Of a DNA stretch of 64,000 bases, positions 56,884 to 64,000 are shown piece by piece (the first letter of the stretch is position 1; every line of letters begins with the position of its first letter). Position numbers and translations under genes: made by a program. The DNA is taken from contig NZ_CP095061.1 of the NCBI RefSeq assembly GCF_022921055.1, positions 1,465,501-1,529,500 on the forward strand. Direction: 5' to 3'. Below the pieces are notes generated by a model. The model saw only the letters and a list, made by a program, of their open reading frames with translations, was not told where the DNA came from and did not search any database. This DNA is from Hymenobacter volaticus. GTDB lineage: Bacteria; Bacteroidota; Bacteroidia; Cytophagales; Hymenobacteraceae.

Positions 56884-57432
56884 TTACTTGCTGGCGCCCG
56901 GAATACCCGCGCCTTTGTCGGGGCGCAGGGCGCTGAACTCGTCGGGGTTGTCGTTGCTGCCGTCGTTGGGGTTGCGCTCAGACTCGTCGGTTTCGGGCTC
57001 GGTGCCGGTGCTGTGGTTGGCCGGTTCGTTGGTGCGCCAGTTCCGCGTGCCACCGCCATAGCGTGGGTCGTCTTTGGCCCAACCTTCGCGCTGGTCTTCG
57101 TAGCTGTCGTCTTTCACCAAGTTAGCCTCCTCCGGGTTTAGGTTTTGCGGTACACTGCCCCGTTGGTTCGGGTCGGTGGTGCTTGGGGCTGCTTGACCGT
57201 CGGGGTTAGCGCCAGCTTGCCGGTCGGGCTGGGTGTTGGCACTGTTTTGCGCATCTGGGTGGCCGAAGTCGCCGTATTGCGGCGTGCCGTAGGTCGACTT
57301 ATTGGAAATGTGGCTGTTGTTGTTTGGGTCGTTTACGCCACGGTCCAGGTTGTCAGGATTCTTGTTGGGGGCATTGTTGAAATCATCGGTATTCCGTGGA
57401 TCAACATTGTCGGAAGAAGGGATATTCTGCAT
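56884..57432 (-). CDS. Disordered Asn/Asp/Pro-rich hydrophilic protein, 182 residues
   Basis: The protein is made almost wholly of Asn, Asp, Pro, Gly, Ser, Thr and Gln, for example PRNTDDFNNAPNKNPDNLDR and NRNPNDGSNDNPDE-type stretches, with only small aromatic islands (TYGTPQYGDFGH, YEDQREGWAKDDPRYGGG). No signal peptide or domain. It is predicted to be disordered. It forms a tandem pair with the 95-residue disordered protein; both end with similar Asp/Asn-rich tails. A role in stress tolerance is plausible. Confidence 0.73.
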   Translation of the reverse strand: MQNIPSSDNVDPRNTDDFNNAPNKNPDNLDRGVNDPNNNSHISNKSTYGTPQYGDFGHPDAQNSANTQPDRQAGANPDGQAAPSTTDPNQRGSVPQNLNPEEANLVKDDSYEDQREGWAKDDPRYGGGTRNWRTNEPANHSTGTEPETDESERNPNDGSNDNPDEFSALRPDKGAGIPGASK

Positions 57433-57587
57433 CAGTGAAAAAGCTGAAGGGTGGTAAACAAGGAAGGCGAGACGTACTCAAGCCCGAGGATGCATACGCA
57501 GACTGAGCCGTGCGTGGTTAGAATACGGCCAAAAAAATCCGGGCTACGTATTCTCTGCTTGCCACTCATTTGCTTGCCACACCTCCT

Positions 57588-57869
57588 ATGTCCATCTCCG
57601 TTCAGCATCAACCCGAAGACCAAGAATTCACCGCTACCATCGATGGGTATACCGCCGAGCTAGCCTACAGTCAGCCTAGCCCCGAGGTCATCGACTTTGC
57701 CCACACCTTTGTAGATGAAGCTCTGCGCGGCAGAGGCGTAGGAGAAGCCCTCGCCCGCGAAGGGCTTGCGTATGCCAAAGAGCAGGGGTTGCGCGTGCGT
57801 ACTAGCTGCAAGTTCATGGACGTCTTTGTTAAGCGTCACCCCGAATTCCAAGAGCTACTGGATAAGTAG
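57588..57869 (+). CDS. Small GNAT-like N-acetyltransferase (YjdJ-type)
   Basis: ATG 57588 gives 93 residues: QEFTATIDGYTAELAY, then IDFAHTFVDEALRGRGVGEALAREGLAYAKEQGLRVRTSCKFMDVFVKRHPEFQELL. This is the short Gcn5-related family PF14542 with the acetyl-CoA loop RGRGVGEAL. These single-domain proteins may acetylate small amines; substrate unknown. Convergent with the endonuclease gene. Confidence 0.88.
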   Translation: MSISVQHQPEDQEFTATIDGYTAELAYSQPSPEVIDFAHTFVDEALRGRGVGEALAREGLAYAKEQGLRVRTSCKFMDVFVKRHPEFQELLDK

Positions 57870-57883
57870 CCTAAAACCAAGCT

Positions 57884-57940
57884 CACCAAACGAGAAAAGC
57901 CCCTCTTTCATCTGAAGGAGGGGCTTTTCTTGTTTGGCTT
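57884..57940. terminator. 24-bp near-perfect palindrome at a convergent junction
   Basis: 57886-57909 pairs with 57914-57937 with two G-T pairs and a 4-base loop; it lies between the small GNAT gene and the endonuclease gene. Confidence 0.83.
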
Positions 57941-57948
57941 CTCGTTGT

Positions 57949-60273
57949 TTACTGTTTCACTGCTACATGGCTGGTATAGCGTATGCCGTCCACAGTCACT
58001 TGAACTGAGTACAAGCCCGCGGGCAATTGTTGCACATCCAAAGTAGCCGTGTCGGCGCCCGTTAGCTTGCGAGTTTGCGTTTGCAAAAGCTGGCCGAGGG
58101 TATTGTAGAGGCGGATATCCGCCGTGTGTTGCCCTCGTAGGCCCGGTACTTGTACTTGCACAGCAGTGGTTGCCGGGTTTGGATACACGGCCAAGCCGCT
58201 ATTCAGGGGCGCATTCTTGGTGGTCGAGTTTACCAAGCACGCACTGCTGCTGTGGCGGCCTAGGTTGGTGTATACGTCGGTGCCAACGGCCTGCCAAGTG
58301 CTGGCGCCCACGCTCCAGCGGGCTTCGCCGCGGCCCACCGTGGGCTTCCGTACGAGCGTGTTATCGGTGGTCGAGCCGCCACCCGGAATCGTCCAAGTGG
58401 TGCCGGGGTCCACGCCAACCACGCCAATAATATCGAGCGTATCGGAGCCTTCCATCAAGGCAATGGCATCGTCGCCGTTGAAGAAACCTACCGCCGACTG
58501 CAAATCGGTTTGCGCCAGTACCACCGGCGAAACCACGCCGGTATTGGCCACCACGTACACGTCGCCGGGCGCAATGGTGCCCGTTAGGGCTTGCGTGGCG
58601 GTTGGTGCTTTGGCCCCGTTGGCGTACAACTCGATGCGAATACCGGCCAAGTTGATAGGCGAGGAAGTGGGGTTGAAAATCTCTACGGCTTTGGTGTTGG
58701 TAGCCGAACCTTCTATGTATTCCGAGAAGTATAGGTCAGTGCAGGGCGAGCCGGCCGGCGCTTGGTCGTCGTTGAGCAGCGTGAGCGTGTGGGTGGTAGG
58801 CGCAACTAGCAGCACCGTTGCGTTGCTAGGCGTGCCAAGGCGCAGGCGCACCGTCTCATTGGGCTCGGGCGTTACATCCCCTGTCACGGTTACCGTCACG
58901 GCGCTGGACTGCGACGCCGCCCCGGCCGGAAAAGTCAAGGAACTGGTATTCAACGTGAAGTCAGCGGCCGTAGCGGTAGTATTTGCTGCGTCCACAGTTA
59001 CGGGCACCGTCACCCCGCCCGCCGGAATGTTGGCAGCCGTCACGTTCACTGTGTAGGTGGTAGTGCCTGCATTGCCCTCAACAATAGAGCCGATAGCGGC
59101 GGCAAAACGGATAGAAGGCGGCGTGCCATCGTCGTTGGTGATGGTTAGCGCGTGCGTCGAGGGGCCCCCAATGGCGCCACCGTTGCCTACGTTCAGGAGT
59201 TGCAGCACCACGGTTTCATCGGCTTCGGCAGTGGCGTCGCCGTTCACGGTGATAGTCACTGTCTGACTGACTTGCTCGGGTGCAAACGTCAGGGTTTGGG
59301 GCGAGGTAAAGGTGAAATCAGAAGGGCTAACCGCTGTAGAATTGGTAGGGTCGAGGGCCACTTGCACCGTGAGCGGCATAGTACCCGCCGCCGACAGCGT
59401 GACGTTGACTGTGTACGTGGTAGTACCCGTGTTGCCTTCCACTACGCTGCCCGTCGCCGTTGCGAAGCTGAAAGTGGGTAGCACTTGAAAGCCAAAAGCG
59501 CGGCCTACCAAATCGGGGTAAGCAATGTAGGGGTTGAAGTTGCCCTGGCTTTTGGCGGTGCGGCGGTTTCGCTCCCGTTCCCGCGCATCTACCGGATCGG
59601 CGAGGTGCCATTGATATAGCGTGTTCAGGTCGGCCAGTGCCGAGATGGTGTCTTTGCCCGGATCAAACACCTGCTTTTGGTGCATGGTGTAGAAGTAGAA
59701 CGCCGCCCGGGCTAGGTTGCCTTTGTGGTCTTCGCGCGGCTCGAACTGCGTGTTGGTGTCTTCGCTCCACTCGTTGATGTTGGTCGTGGGGATAGTGGTT
59801 TGGCTTTGCGTGCCCCGCACCCATTTCAGCGTCTGCGCATCCGGAATTTCCGCAAACGGGTCGGAGCCCCGATCAGAGTTCCAGGTGTCGTAAGTGGGAA
59901 ACAAGTGGTGAATGTCGGAGCGCATCCGTACTTCTTCGTTGAACCACGACTGCGGAATGCTGTGCTCGCAGTTAATGCGCGTCACAACGCCCGGACTGGT
60001 GTTGGTGGAGTCGAGGGGCGTATTTTCGGTGTAGCCGGAATACACGCACACCACGCTGCCGTTCTGGTTGTCGACGTAGTTGTACATCTTGCCGCGCGCC
60101 TCGCTGTAGCTAAGGATAGTACGTTGGCCGTCGTACCAATTCTGGCGCAGCCAAACTTTTAAGGCCTGGCCTTGCAGCGAAACAGGCGGAGCAGCGGGCA
60201 TAACTTGCGCCGAGACAGCAACGCTGCCCAACGTCAGTACAGCCCCTAGCATTCGAGCGAAAAAGTGTTTCAT
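57949..60273 (-). CDS. Secreted endonuclease I with Calx-beta and lamin-tail domains and T9SS sorting signal
   Basis: ATG 60273 gives 774 residues: signal peptide (MLGAVLTLGSVAVSAQ), an endonuclease I (EndA/NucM-like) domain of about 30-275 with NCEHSIPQSWF (102-111), SDIHHLFPTYDTWNSDRG and DPVDARERERNRR, two Calx-beta domains at about 285-530 (each with EGNTGTTTYTVNV or EGNAGTTTYTVNV), a lamin-tail-like domain at about 535-660 (LYFSEYIEGSATNTKAVEIFNPT), and a C-terminal Por sorting domain (VYPNPATTAVQVQV ... LPAGLYSVQVTVDG). It should be exported by T9SS and degrade extracellular DNA, for nutrition or biofilm matrix. Confidence 0.9.
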   Translation of the reverse strand: MKHFFARMLGAVLTLGSVAVSAQVMPAAPPVSLQGQALKVWLRQNWYDGQRTILSYSEARGKMYNYVDNQNGSVVCVYSGYTENTPLDSTNTSPGVVTRINCEHSIPQSWFNEEVRMRSDIHHLFPTYDTWNSDRGSDPFAEIPDAQTLKWVRGTQSQTTIPTTNINEWSEDTNTQFEPREDHKGNLARAAFYFYTMHQKQVFDPGKDTISALADLNTLYQWHLADPVDARERERNRRTAKSQGNFNPYIAYPDLVGRAFGFQVLPTFSFATATGSVVEGNTGTTTYTVNVTLSAAGTMPLTVQVALDPTNSTAVSPSDFTFTSPQTLTFAPEQVSQTVTITVNGDATAEADETVVLQLLNVGNGGAIGGPSTHALTITNDDGTPPSIRFAAAIGSIVEGNAGTTTYTVNVTAANIPAGGVTVPVTVDAANTTATAADFTLNTSSLTFPAGAASQSSAVTVTVTGDVTPEPNETVRLRLGTPSNATVLLVAPTTHTLTLLNDDQAPAGSPCTDLYFSEYIEGSATNTKAVEIFNPTSSPINLAGIRIELYANGAKAPTATQALTGTIAPGDVYVVANTGVVSPVVLAQTDLQSAVGFFNGDDAIALMEGSDTLDIIGVVGVDPGTTWTIPGGGSTTDNTLVRKPTVGRGEARWSVGASTWQAVGTDVYTNLGRHSSSACLVNSTTKNAPLNSGLAVYPNPATTAVQVQVPGLRGQHTADIRLYNTLGQLLQTQTRKLTGADTATLDVQQLPAGLYSVQVTVDGIRYTSHVAVKQ

Positions 60274-60376
60274 GTAGGTGTAGGGTAAAGAAAATGTTCG
60301 GTAAAGGACGTGATTCTGACGTACTGATTGGACCACTAAATAGTTGGTTAATTCCTATTTCTTAATACACCAATAC

Positions 60377-60412
60377 CAAAAAGGCCCGCTTCAGTAGAAG
60401 CGGGCCTTTTTC
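60377..60412. terminator. Terminator of the fasciclin gene
   Basis: AAAAGGCCCGCTTC (60379-60392) with its perfect complement at 60397-60410, loop AGTA, followed by T on either strand. It lies 25 bp past the fasciclin stop. Confidence 0.87.
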
Positions 60413-60436
60413 TAAATTGCCTGAGCGCTACACCAA

Positions 60437-61201
60437 TTACTTGGTTGGCATTAATACTGTATCAACAACGTGGGTGATACCGTTGCTCGATACCACGTTC
60501 GGAATTGTGACGGTGGCCATGCCACCTTTGGCATCGCGCAACATCACCGAACCGCCTTTGGCCATTACCGTTAAGGTTTCCCCTTCAACGGTGGTCAGCG
60601 TCTGGCCATCTTTCAGGTCGGCGGCCATCAGGCGGCCGGGTACTACGTGATAGGTCAGGATGGCAGTCAGTTTCTGCTTGTTTTCGGGCATCACGAGCGT
60701 GTTGACGGTGCCAGCGGGTAGTTTCTCGAACGCTGCGTTGGTAGGCGCAAACACGGTGAAGGGACCAGCGCCTTTCAGCGTTTCCACCAAGCCGCCTGCT
60801 TTTACGGCCGCTACCAGCGTGGTGTGCTCCGCCGAACCGACGGCATTGTCTACAATGTCCTTGTCGGGAGTCATCATGGCGCCACCTACCATCACGCCGC
60901 CCGCGCCCGAAGCGCCCATGTCAGACGAAGCACCCGTGGTGCTCATCTTCATGTTTTTCATGTCTTTGCCTTCGCGGGGCTTGGTGGTTGCTTTCATTTT
61001 GCTACCATCCTTGGCCTTACCCTTGATCTTCATTTTGCCGTCTTCGTCGGCCTTGGTTTTGGTGACCATTTCACCGTCCTTAACCTTGGTCTTTTCGCCG
61101 TCCGACTTGCTTTTCGCCTGGTCTTGCGCCAGCGTAGCAGTGGTCGTAGCAACCGAGAAAGCCATTGCCAGGGCCGTGATAGAGAGAATGTTCTTAAGCA
61201 T
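60437..61201 (-). CDS. Secreted fasciclin (FAS1) domain protein with lysine-rich N-terminal region
   Basis: The 254-residue protein has a signal peptide (LSITALAMAFSVATTTATLAQ), then about 65 residues very rich in Lys, Asp, Gly and Met (KTKADEDGKMKIKGKAKDGSKMK ...), then one FAS1 domain of about 110-252: DIVDNAVGSAEHTTLVAAVKAGGL, GPFTVFAPTNAAFEKLP, YHVVPGRLMAADL and NGITHVVDTVLMP. FAS1 domains mediate adhesion. The basic repeats may bind polyanions such as DNA or surface glycans. Confidence 0.9.
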   Translation of the reverse strand: MLKNILSITALAMAFSVATTTATLAQDQAKSKSDGEKTKVKDGEMVTKTKADEDGKMKIKGKAKDGSKMKATTKPREGKDMKNMKMSTTGASSDMGASGAGGVMVGGAMMTPDKDIVDNAVGSAEHTTLVAAVKAGGLVETLKGAGPFTVFAPTNAAFEKLPAGTVNTLVMPENKQKLTAILTYHVVPGRLMAADLKDGQTLTTVEGETLTVMAKGGSVMLRDAKGGMATVTIPNVVSSNGITHVVDTVLMPTK

Positions 61202-61492
61202 GAGAGGGAGAATTTATGAGAGAAGTCGACGTATTGTCAGCTGACTATACGGGGCAAACACAACAATGGATGTTTGCCGGTTGCATTCCAGCTATGCTTG
61301 ATTTCACCTAATTGCATAGCCGTTTTCAAGCGGTGCTCCATGATTCTCTATAGAATTTGGTTGCTGATTCCTGGTAGCAGCAGAGTTGAATGCAGCTTGA
61401 CTATTGCGGAGTAAAGGCCAGTAATGTTGTAATGCCTGATTCTTTCCTCTTTCTTCGAGCGCGCATACACCATCACTATTTCCCACCGCGGT

Positions 61493-62584
61493 ATGAAAAA
61501 ACTAGTATTCTTTCTGTTGCTGCTCTCGTTTTCGGGCAGCGCGCAGGCTCAAAAAACCAAGATCAAAACCAAAGGAACAGCCAATGCCCCGGCGGGCCAA
61601 GTGTGGTCGACTGATAAAGCATGGGCGTGGTACCGGGCGCATCCCTGGATGTCGGGCGCCAATTTCACGCCTAGCACGGCCATCAACCAGCTAGAGATGT
61701 GGCAAGCTGATACGTTCGACCCCACCACCATCGACCGGGAGCTGGGTTGGGCCGAAGGCATTGGGTTCAACACAATGCGCGTATTTCTGCACAGCCTAGC
61801 CTGGCAGCAAGACCCCAAAGGTTTCAAGCAGCGCGTTGACACCTACCTTGGCATCGCTGACAAGCACCATATCCAAACCATCTTCGTCTTCTTCGACGAC
61901 TGCTGGAACAAGACTTCGCAAATTGGGGTGCAGCCTGCGCCCAAAACGGGCATCCATAACTCCGGCTGGCTGCAAGACCCCGGCGACCCCGCCTCCCGCG
62001 ACTCGGTTACGTTTGTCAAGCTCAAGCCCTACGTGCAGGACGTGCTAACCACTTTCGCCCACGACAAGCGCATCTTGTTTTGGGATTTATACAACGAGCC
62101 TGGCAACTCCAGCAAGCTGGCTACCTCGATGCCGCTGCTACGCAATATATTCAGTTGGGCCCGAGCCGTAAATCCCGATCAGCCCTTGAGCGTAGGGCTG
62201 TGGGCCTGGGATTATGGCGCCCTGAACTCGTTTCAGGCCCGCAATTCCGACATCATAACGTACCACAACTACGAAGAGGCGCCCATGCATCAGCGCGTAA
62301 TTGAGTTGCTGGAAACCCACGGCCGCCCCCTGATTTGTACCGAGTACATGGCCCGCACTCGCAACAGCCGCTTTGCTACCATCATGCCCTTGCTCAAAAA
62401 ACAAAATGTTGGTGCCATCAACTGGGGCCTGGTCGACGGCAAAACCAACACCAAATACCAGTGGGATACTCCGTTGGCCGATGGTAGTGAGCCTATCGAG
62501 TGGTTTCACGAGGTATTCCACCGCGACGGTACACCCTATCGCCAAGACGAAACCAACCTGATCAAAAAGCTAAACGGTAAGTAA
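61493..62584 (+). CDS. Secreted glycoside hydrolase, GH5-like (beta-1,4-glycanase)
   Basis: The 363-residue protein has a signal peptide (LVFFLLLLSFSGSAQAQ) and a TIM-barrel clan GH-A layout: MRVFLHSLAWQQD, FVFFDDCWN, the acid/base Glu E202 in FWDLYNEPGN, DIITYHNYEE and the nucleophile candidate E284 in LICTEYMARTRNS. No carbohydrate-binding module. The substrate could be a beta-mannan, xylan or glucan; it cannot be fixed from the motifs. Convergent with galT. Confidence 0.85.
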   Translation: MKKLVFFLLLLSFSGSAQAQKTKIKTKGTANAPAGQVWSTDKAWAWYRAHPWMSGANFTPSTAINQLEMWQADTFDPTTIDRELGWAEGIGFNTMRVFLHSLAWQQDPKGFKQRVDTYLGIADKHHIQTIFVFFDDCWNKTSQIGVQPAPKTGIHNSGWLQDPGDPASRDSVTFVKLKPYVQDVLTTFAHDKRILFWDLYNEPGNSSKLATSMPLLRNIFSWARAVNPDQPLSVGLWAWDYGALNSFQARNSDIITYHNYEEAPMHQRVIELLETHGRPLICTEYMARTRNSRFATIMPLLKKQNVGAINWGLVDGKTNTKYQWDTPLADGSEPIEWFHEVFHRDGTPYRQDETNLIKKLNGK

Positions 62585-62598
62585 CGAGTGATTTACTT

Positions 62599-62652
62599 CT
62601 GGTCACAAAAAAGCAGGCCCCGGATAACCAGGGCCTGCTTTTTTGTGACCAC
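62599..62652. terminator. 20-bp perfect palindrome at a convergent junction
   Basis: GGTCACAAAAAAGCAGGCCC (62601-62620) is complementary to 62631-62650, loop of 10. It lies between the glycosidase gene and galT. Confidence 0.87.
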
Positions 62653-62689
62653 TAAATGACGTGGGGAATTGATGGAGCGAGCCGCTCGG

Positions 62690-63748
62690 CTACTCCTGCT
62701 TGGCAGTTTGTTTGTAGTGGACTGCTGGTAAGCTGCGAAGCCGCTCGGCGGCAAATTCTGGCGTTACGTCGCGCTGCGGGTTGCCTAGCATCTCGTACCC
62801 TACCATGAACTTGCGCACGGTAGCCGAGCGCAACAGTGGCGGGAAAAAATGCATATGAAAGTGCCAGCTTTCGTGCGCCTGCCCGTCGGTGGGGCGCTGG
62901 TGCAGTCCGGCCGAGTAGGGGAAGGAAATCTCGAACAGGTTGTCGTAGCGAATCGTGAGCTGGCGCAAGATATCGGCCAAGGCATCCTTTTCGGCATCGG
63001 TCAGCTGCGTGATATCCTGCACGTGGCGGCGAGGAACCAGCAAGGTTTCGAAGGGCCACACTGCCCAATACGGCACCACGACCACAAAGTGCTCGTTTTC
63101 GAGTACCACGCGGGTTTGTTCTTTCACCTCAATGGCCAAATAGTCAGTGAGTAGGCTGCGGCCGTGCTCGGCAAAGTAGGCGGCCTGCTGCACCGTTTCC
63201 TTGGCGGGTTCCACCGGCACCGTACGCTGCGCCCAAATCTGGCCGTGTGGGTGCGGGTTACTGGCTCCCATGGCCTGGCCTTTGTTCTCGAAGATCTGCA
63301 CGTAATTGATATCGGGGTGGCTGCCGAGCGTGGTATACTCGTCGATCCACACATCTACCACCCGCCGAATAGCAGAGGTTGCCATTTCGGGCAGCGTGAG
63401 GTCGTGGCGCGGCGAAAAGCAGATTACCCGGCCCACCCCCGATTCAGCTTCGGCCCGGAGCAAGCCGCCCACATTGATGCTGCCCGCGGGCACATCAGGC
63501 ACAAGGGCCGCGAAGTCGTTGTCGAAGACGAAGGTGCCTTCGTAGGCAGGGTTCACGGCGCCGTTGGCCCGAGTGTTGCCGGGGCAGAGGTAGCAAGTTG
63601 GATCGTAAGCGGGGCGTACGTCCGCCGCCGTTTTCTCTTGTTGGCCCTGCCACGGCCGTTTCGAGCGGTGCGGCGACACCAGTATCCATTCCCCGGAAAG
63701 CGGATTGTACCGGCGGTGCGAGTGTTCAGCGCTGTTAAATTCAGCCAT
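62690..63748 (-). CDS. galT: Galactose-1-phosphate uridylyltransferase
   Basis: GalT exchanges UMP between UDP-glucose and galactose 1-phosphate in the Leloir pathway. The 352-residue protein has [17 protein letters not shown] at the N-terminus, a zinc pair CYLC (C52, C55), [20 protein letters not shown] with the nucleophile His168 in HPHGQ, and the C-terminal half with [15 protein letters not shown]. It lies 109 bp downstream of a probable galK on the same strand. Confidence 0.95.
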   Translation of the reverse strand: MAEFNSAEHSHRRYNPLSGEWILVSPHRSKRPWQGQQEKTAADVRPAYDPTCYLCPGNTRANGAVNPAYEGTFVFDNDFAALVPDVPAGSINVGGLLRAEAESGVGRVICFSPRHDLTLPEMATSAIRRVVDVWIDEYTTLGSHPDINYVQIFENKGQAMGASNPHPHGQIWAQRTVPVEPAKETVQQAAYFAEHGRSLLTDYLAIEVKEQTRVVLENEHFVVVVPYWAVWPFETLLVPRRHVQDITQLTDAEKDALADILRQLTIRYDNLFEISFPYSAGLHQRPTDGQAHESWHFHMHFFPPLLRSATVRKFMVGYEMLGNPQRDVTPEFAAERLRSLPAVHYKQTAKQE

Positions 63749-63857
63749 GAATCATGAAAGTCAATAGTTGAAAAGAAAGGAAGAGGAGGTAGCAAAGCAG
63801 CGCATCAGCAATCGGTCTTTACCTTATGGATTGCTAAAGGCCGCTTTGCTATACGCC

Positions 63858-64000
63858 TTACTTCACTATTTCAGGCTGCAGTATGTCCACACCTCCTGTG
63901 ATAGTGGTCTGGTAAGTTTCCAGCTCAAGACCCAAATAACGCTTATACTCTTCGGTGGCTTTCTGCACAAAGCTCTCAATGTGCTCTATAGCAACCAGGT
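63858..64000 (-). CDS. galK: C-terminal part of a probable galactokinase
   Basis: A frame on the - strand enters at the right edge and stops at TAA (63860-63858). The visible 46 residues include LVAIEHIESFVQKATEEYKRYLG and LETYQTTITGGVDIL, which matches the position and pattern of the end of galactokinases (helix, then FYxxxIGDGA-like strand). The galT gene just downstream supports it. The catalytic part lies outside the window. Confidence 0.6.
   Translation of the reverse strand, partial: LVAIEHIESFVQKATEEYKRYLGLELETYQTTITGGVDILQPEIVK

Noticed and set aside
58124..59056. 310-codon open frame antisense to the endonuclease gene
   Set aside because: Shadow of the Calx-beta and sorting domains on the other strand; low-complexity Ala/Val/Thr sequence with no motif.

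Overview
The window looks like a chromosomal segment of a Bacteroidota bacterium of the order Cytophagales, most probably Hymenobacter or a close relative. The grounds are: moderately GC-rich coding sequence; promoters of the Bacteroidota form (TTG or TTTG, about 20 bp, then TAnnTTTG) with no clear Shine-Dalgarno sites; secreted proteins ending in type IX secretion (T9SS) sorting domains, one of them the gliding-motility-associated C-terminal domain; a b558-type succinate dehydrogenase; and mitochondrial-type aconitase. No rRNA, tRNA, insertion sequence, prophage or CRISPR array was seen.

Layout. 1-12082 is most of the division and cell wall (dcw) cluster on the + strand: tail of a probable ftsI, then murE, mraY, murD, ftsW, murG, murC, ftsQ, ftsA and ftsZ. 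12169-16708 is a - strand block that reads an MbnP-like lipoprotein, two MauG/MbnH-type di-heme peroxidases, a membrane acyltransferase and a tiny lipoprotein too short for usual ORF cut-offs. 16949-21265 holds an FMN reductase and sdhB, sdhA, sdhC. 21487-30682 holds a large adhesin-like T9SS type-B protein, fabD, folK, an alpha/beta hydrolase, a polyprenyl diphosphate synthase and a cytochrome P450. 30784-40475 holds a TlpA-like lipoprotein, aconitase, an EamA transporter, a TonB-dependent receptor, NadR, a TIGR02117 protein and carbonic anhydrase. 41327-49776 holds a T9SS subtilase and a LytS/LytTR two-component system with its membrane partner. 49879-57869 holds a PQQ-type sugar dehydrogenase, two tandem paralogues of unknown function next to a second TonB receptor, a universal stress protein, two acetyltransferases and two disordered hydrophilic proteins. 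57949-64000 holds an endonuclease I/Calx-beta T9SS protein, a fasciclin protein, a GH5-like glycosidase, galT and the end of a probable galK.

Three patterns cut across genes. (1) Seven genes, including essential ftsQ and ftsA, are broken by a net loss of one base. Six of the seven breaks lie in G or C runs of 4 to 8. This is best explained by a systematic base-calling or assembly error, so I treat them as single genes. (2) All eight convergent gene junctions carry a strong palindrome, up to 33 bp of perfect stem, acting as presumed bidirectional terminators. (3) The MbnP-like and di-heme peroxidase block is the best candidate for a little-described system: an enzyme that may oxidise tryptophan in a partner lipoprotein for metal handling. 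All functional calls come from reading motifs; no database search was run.
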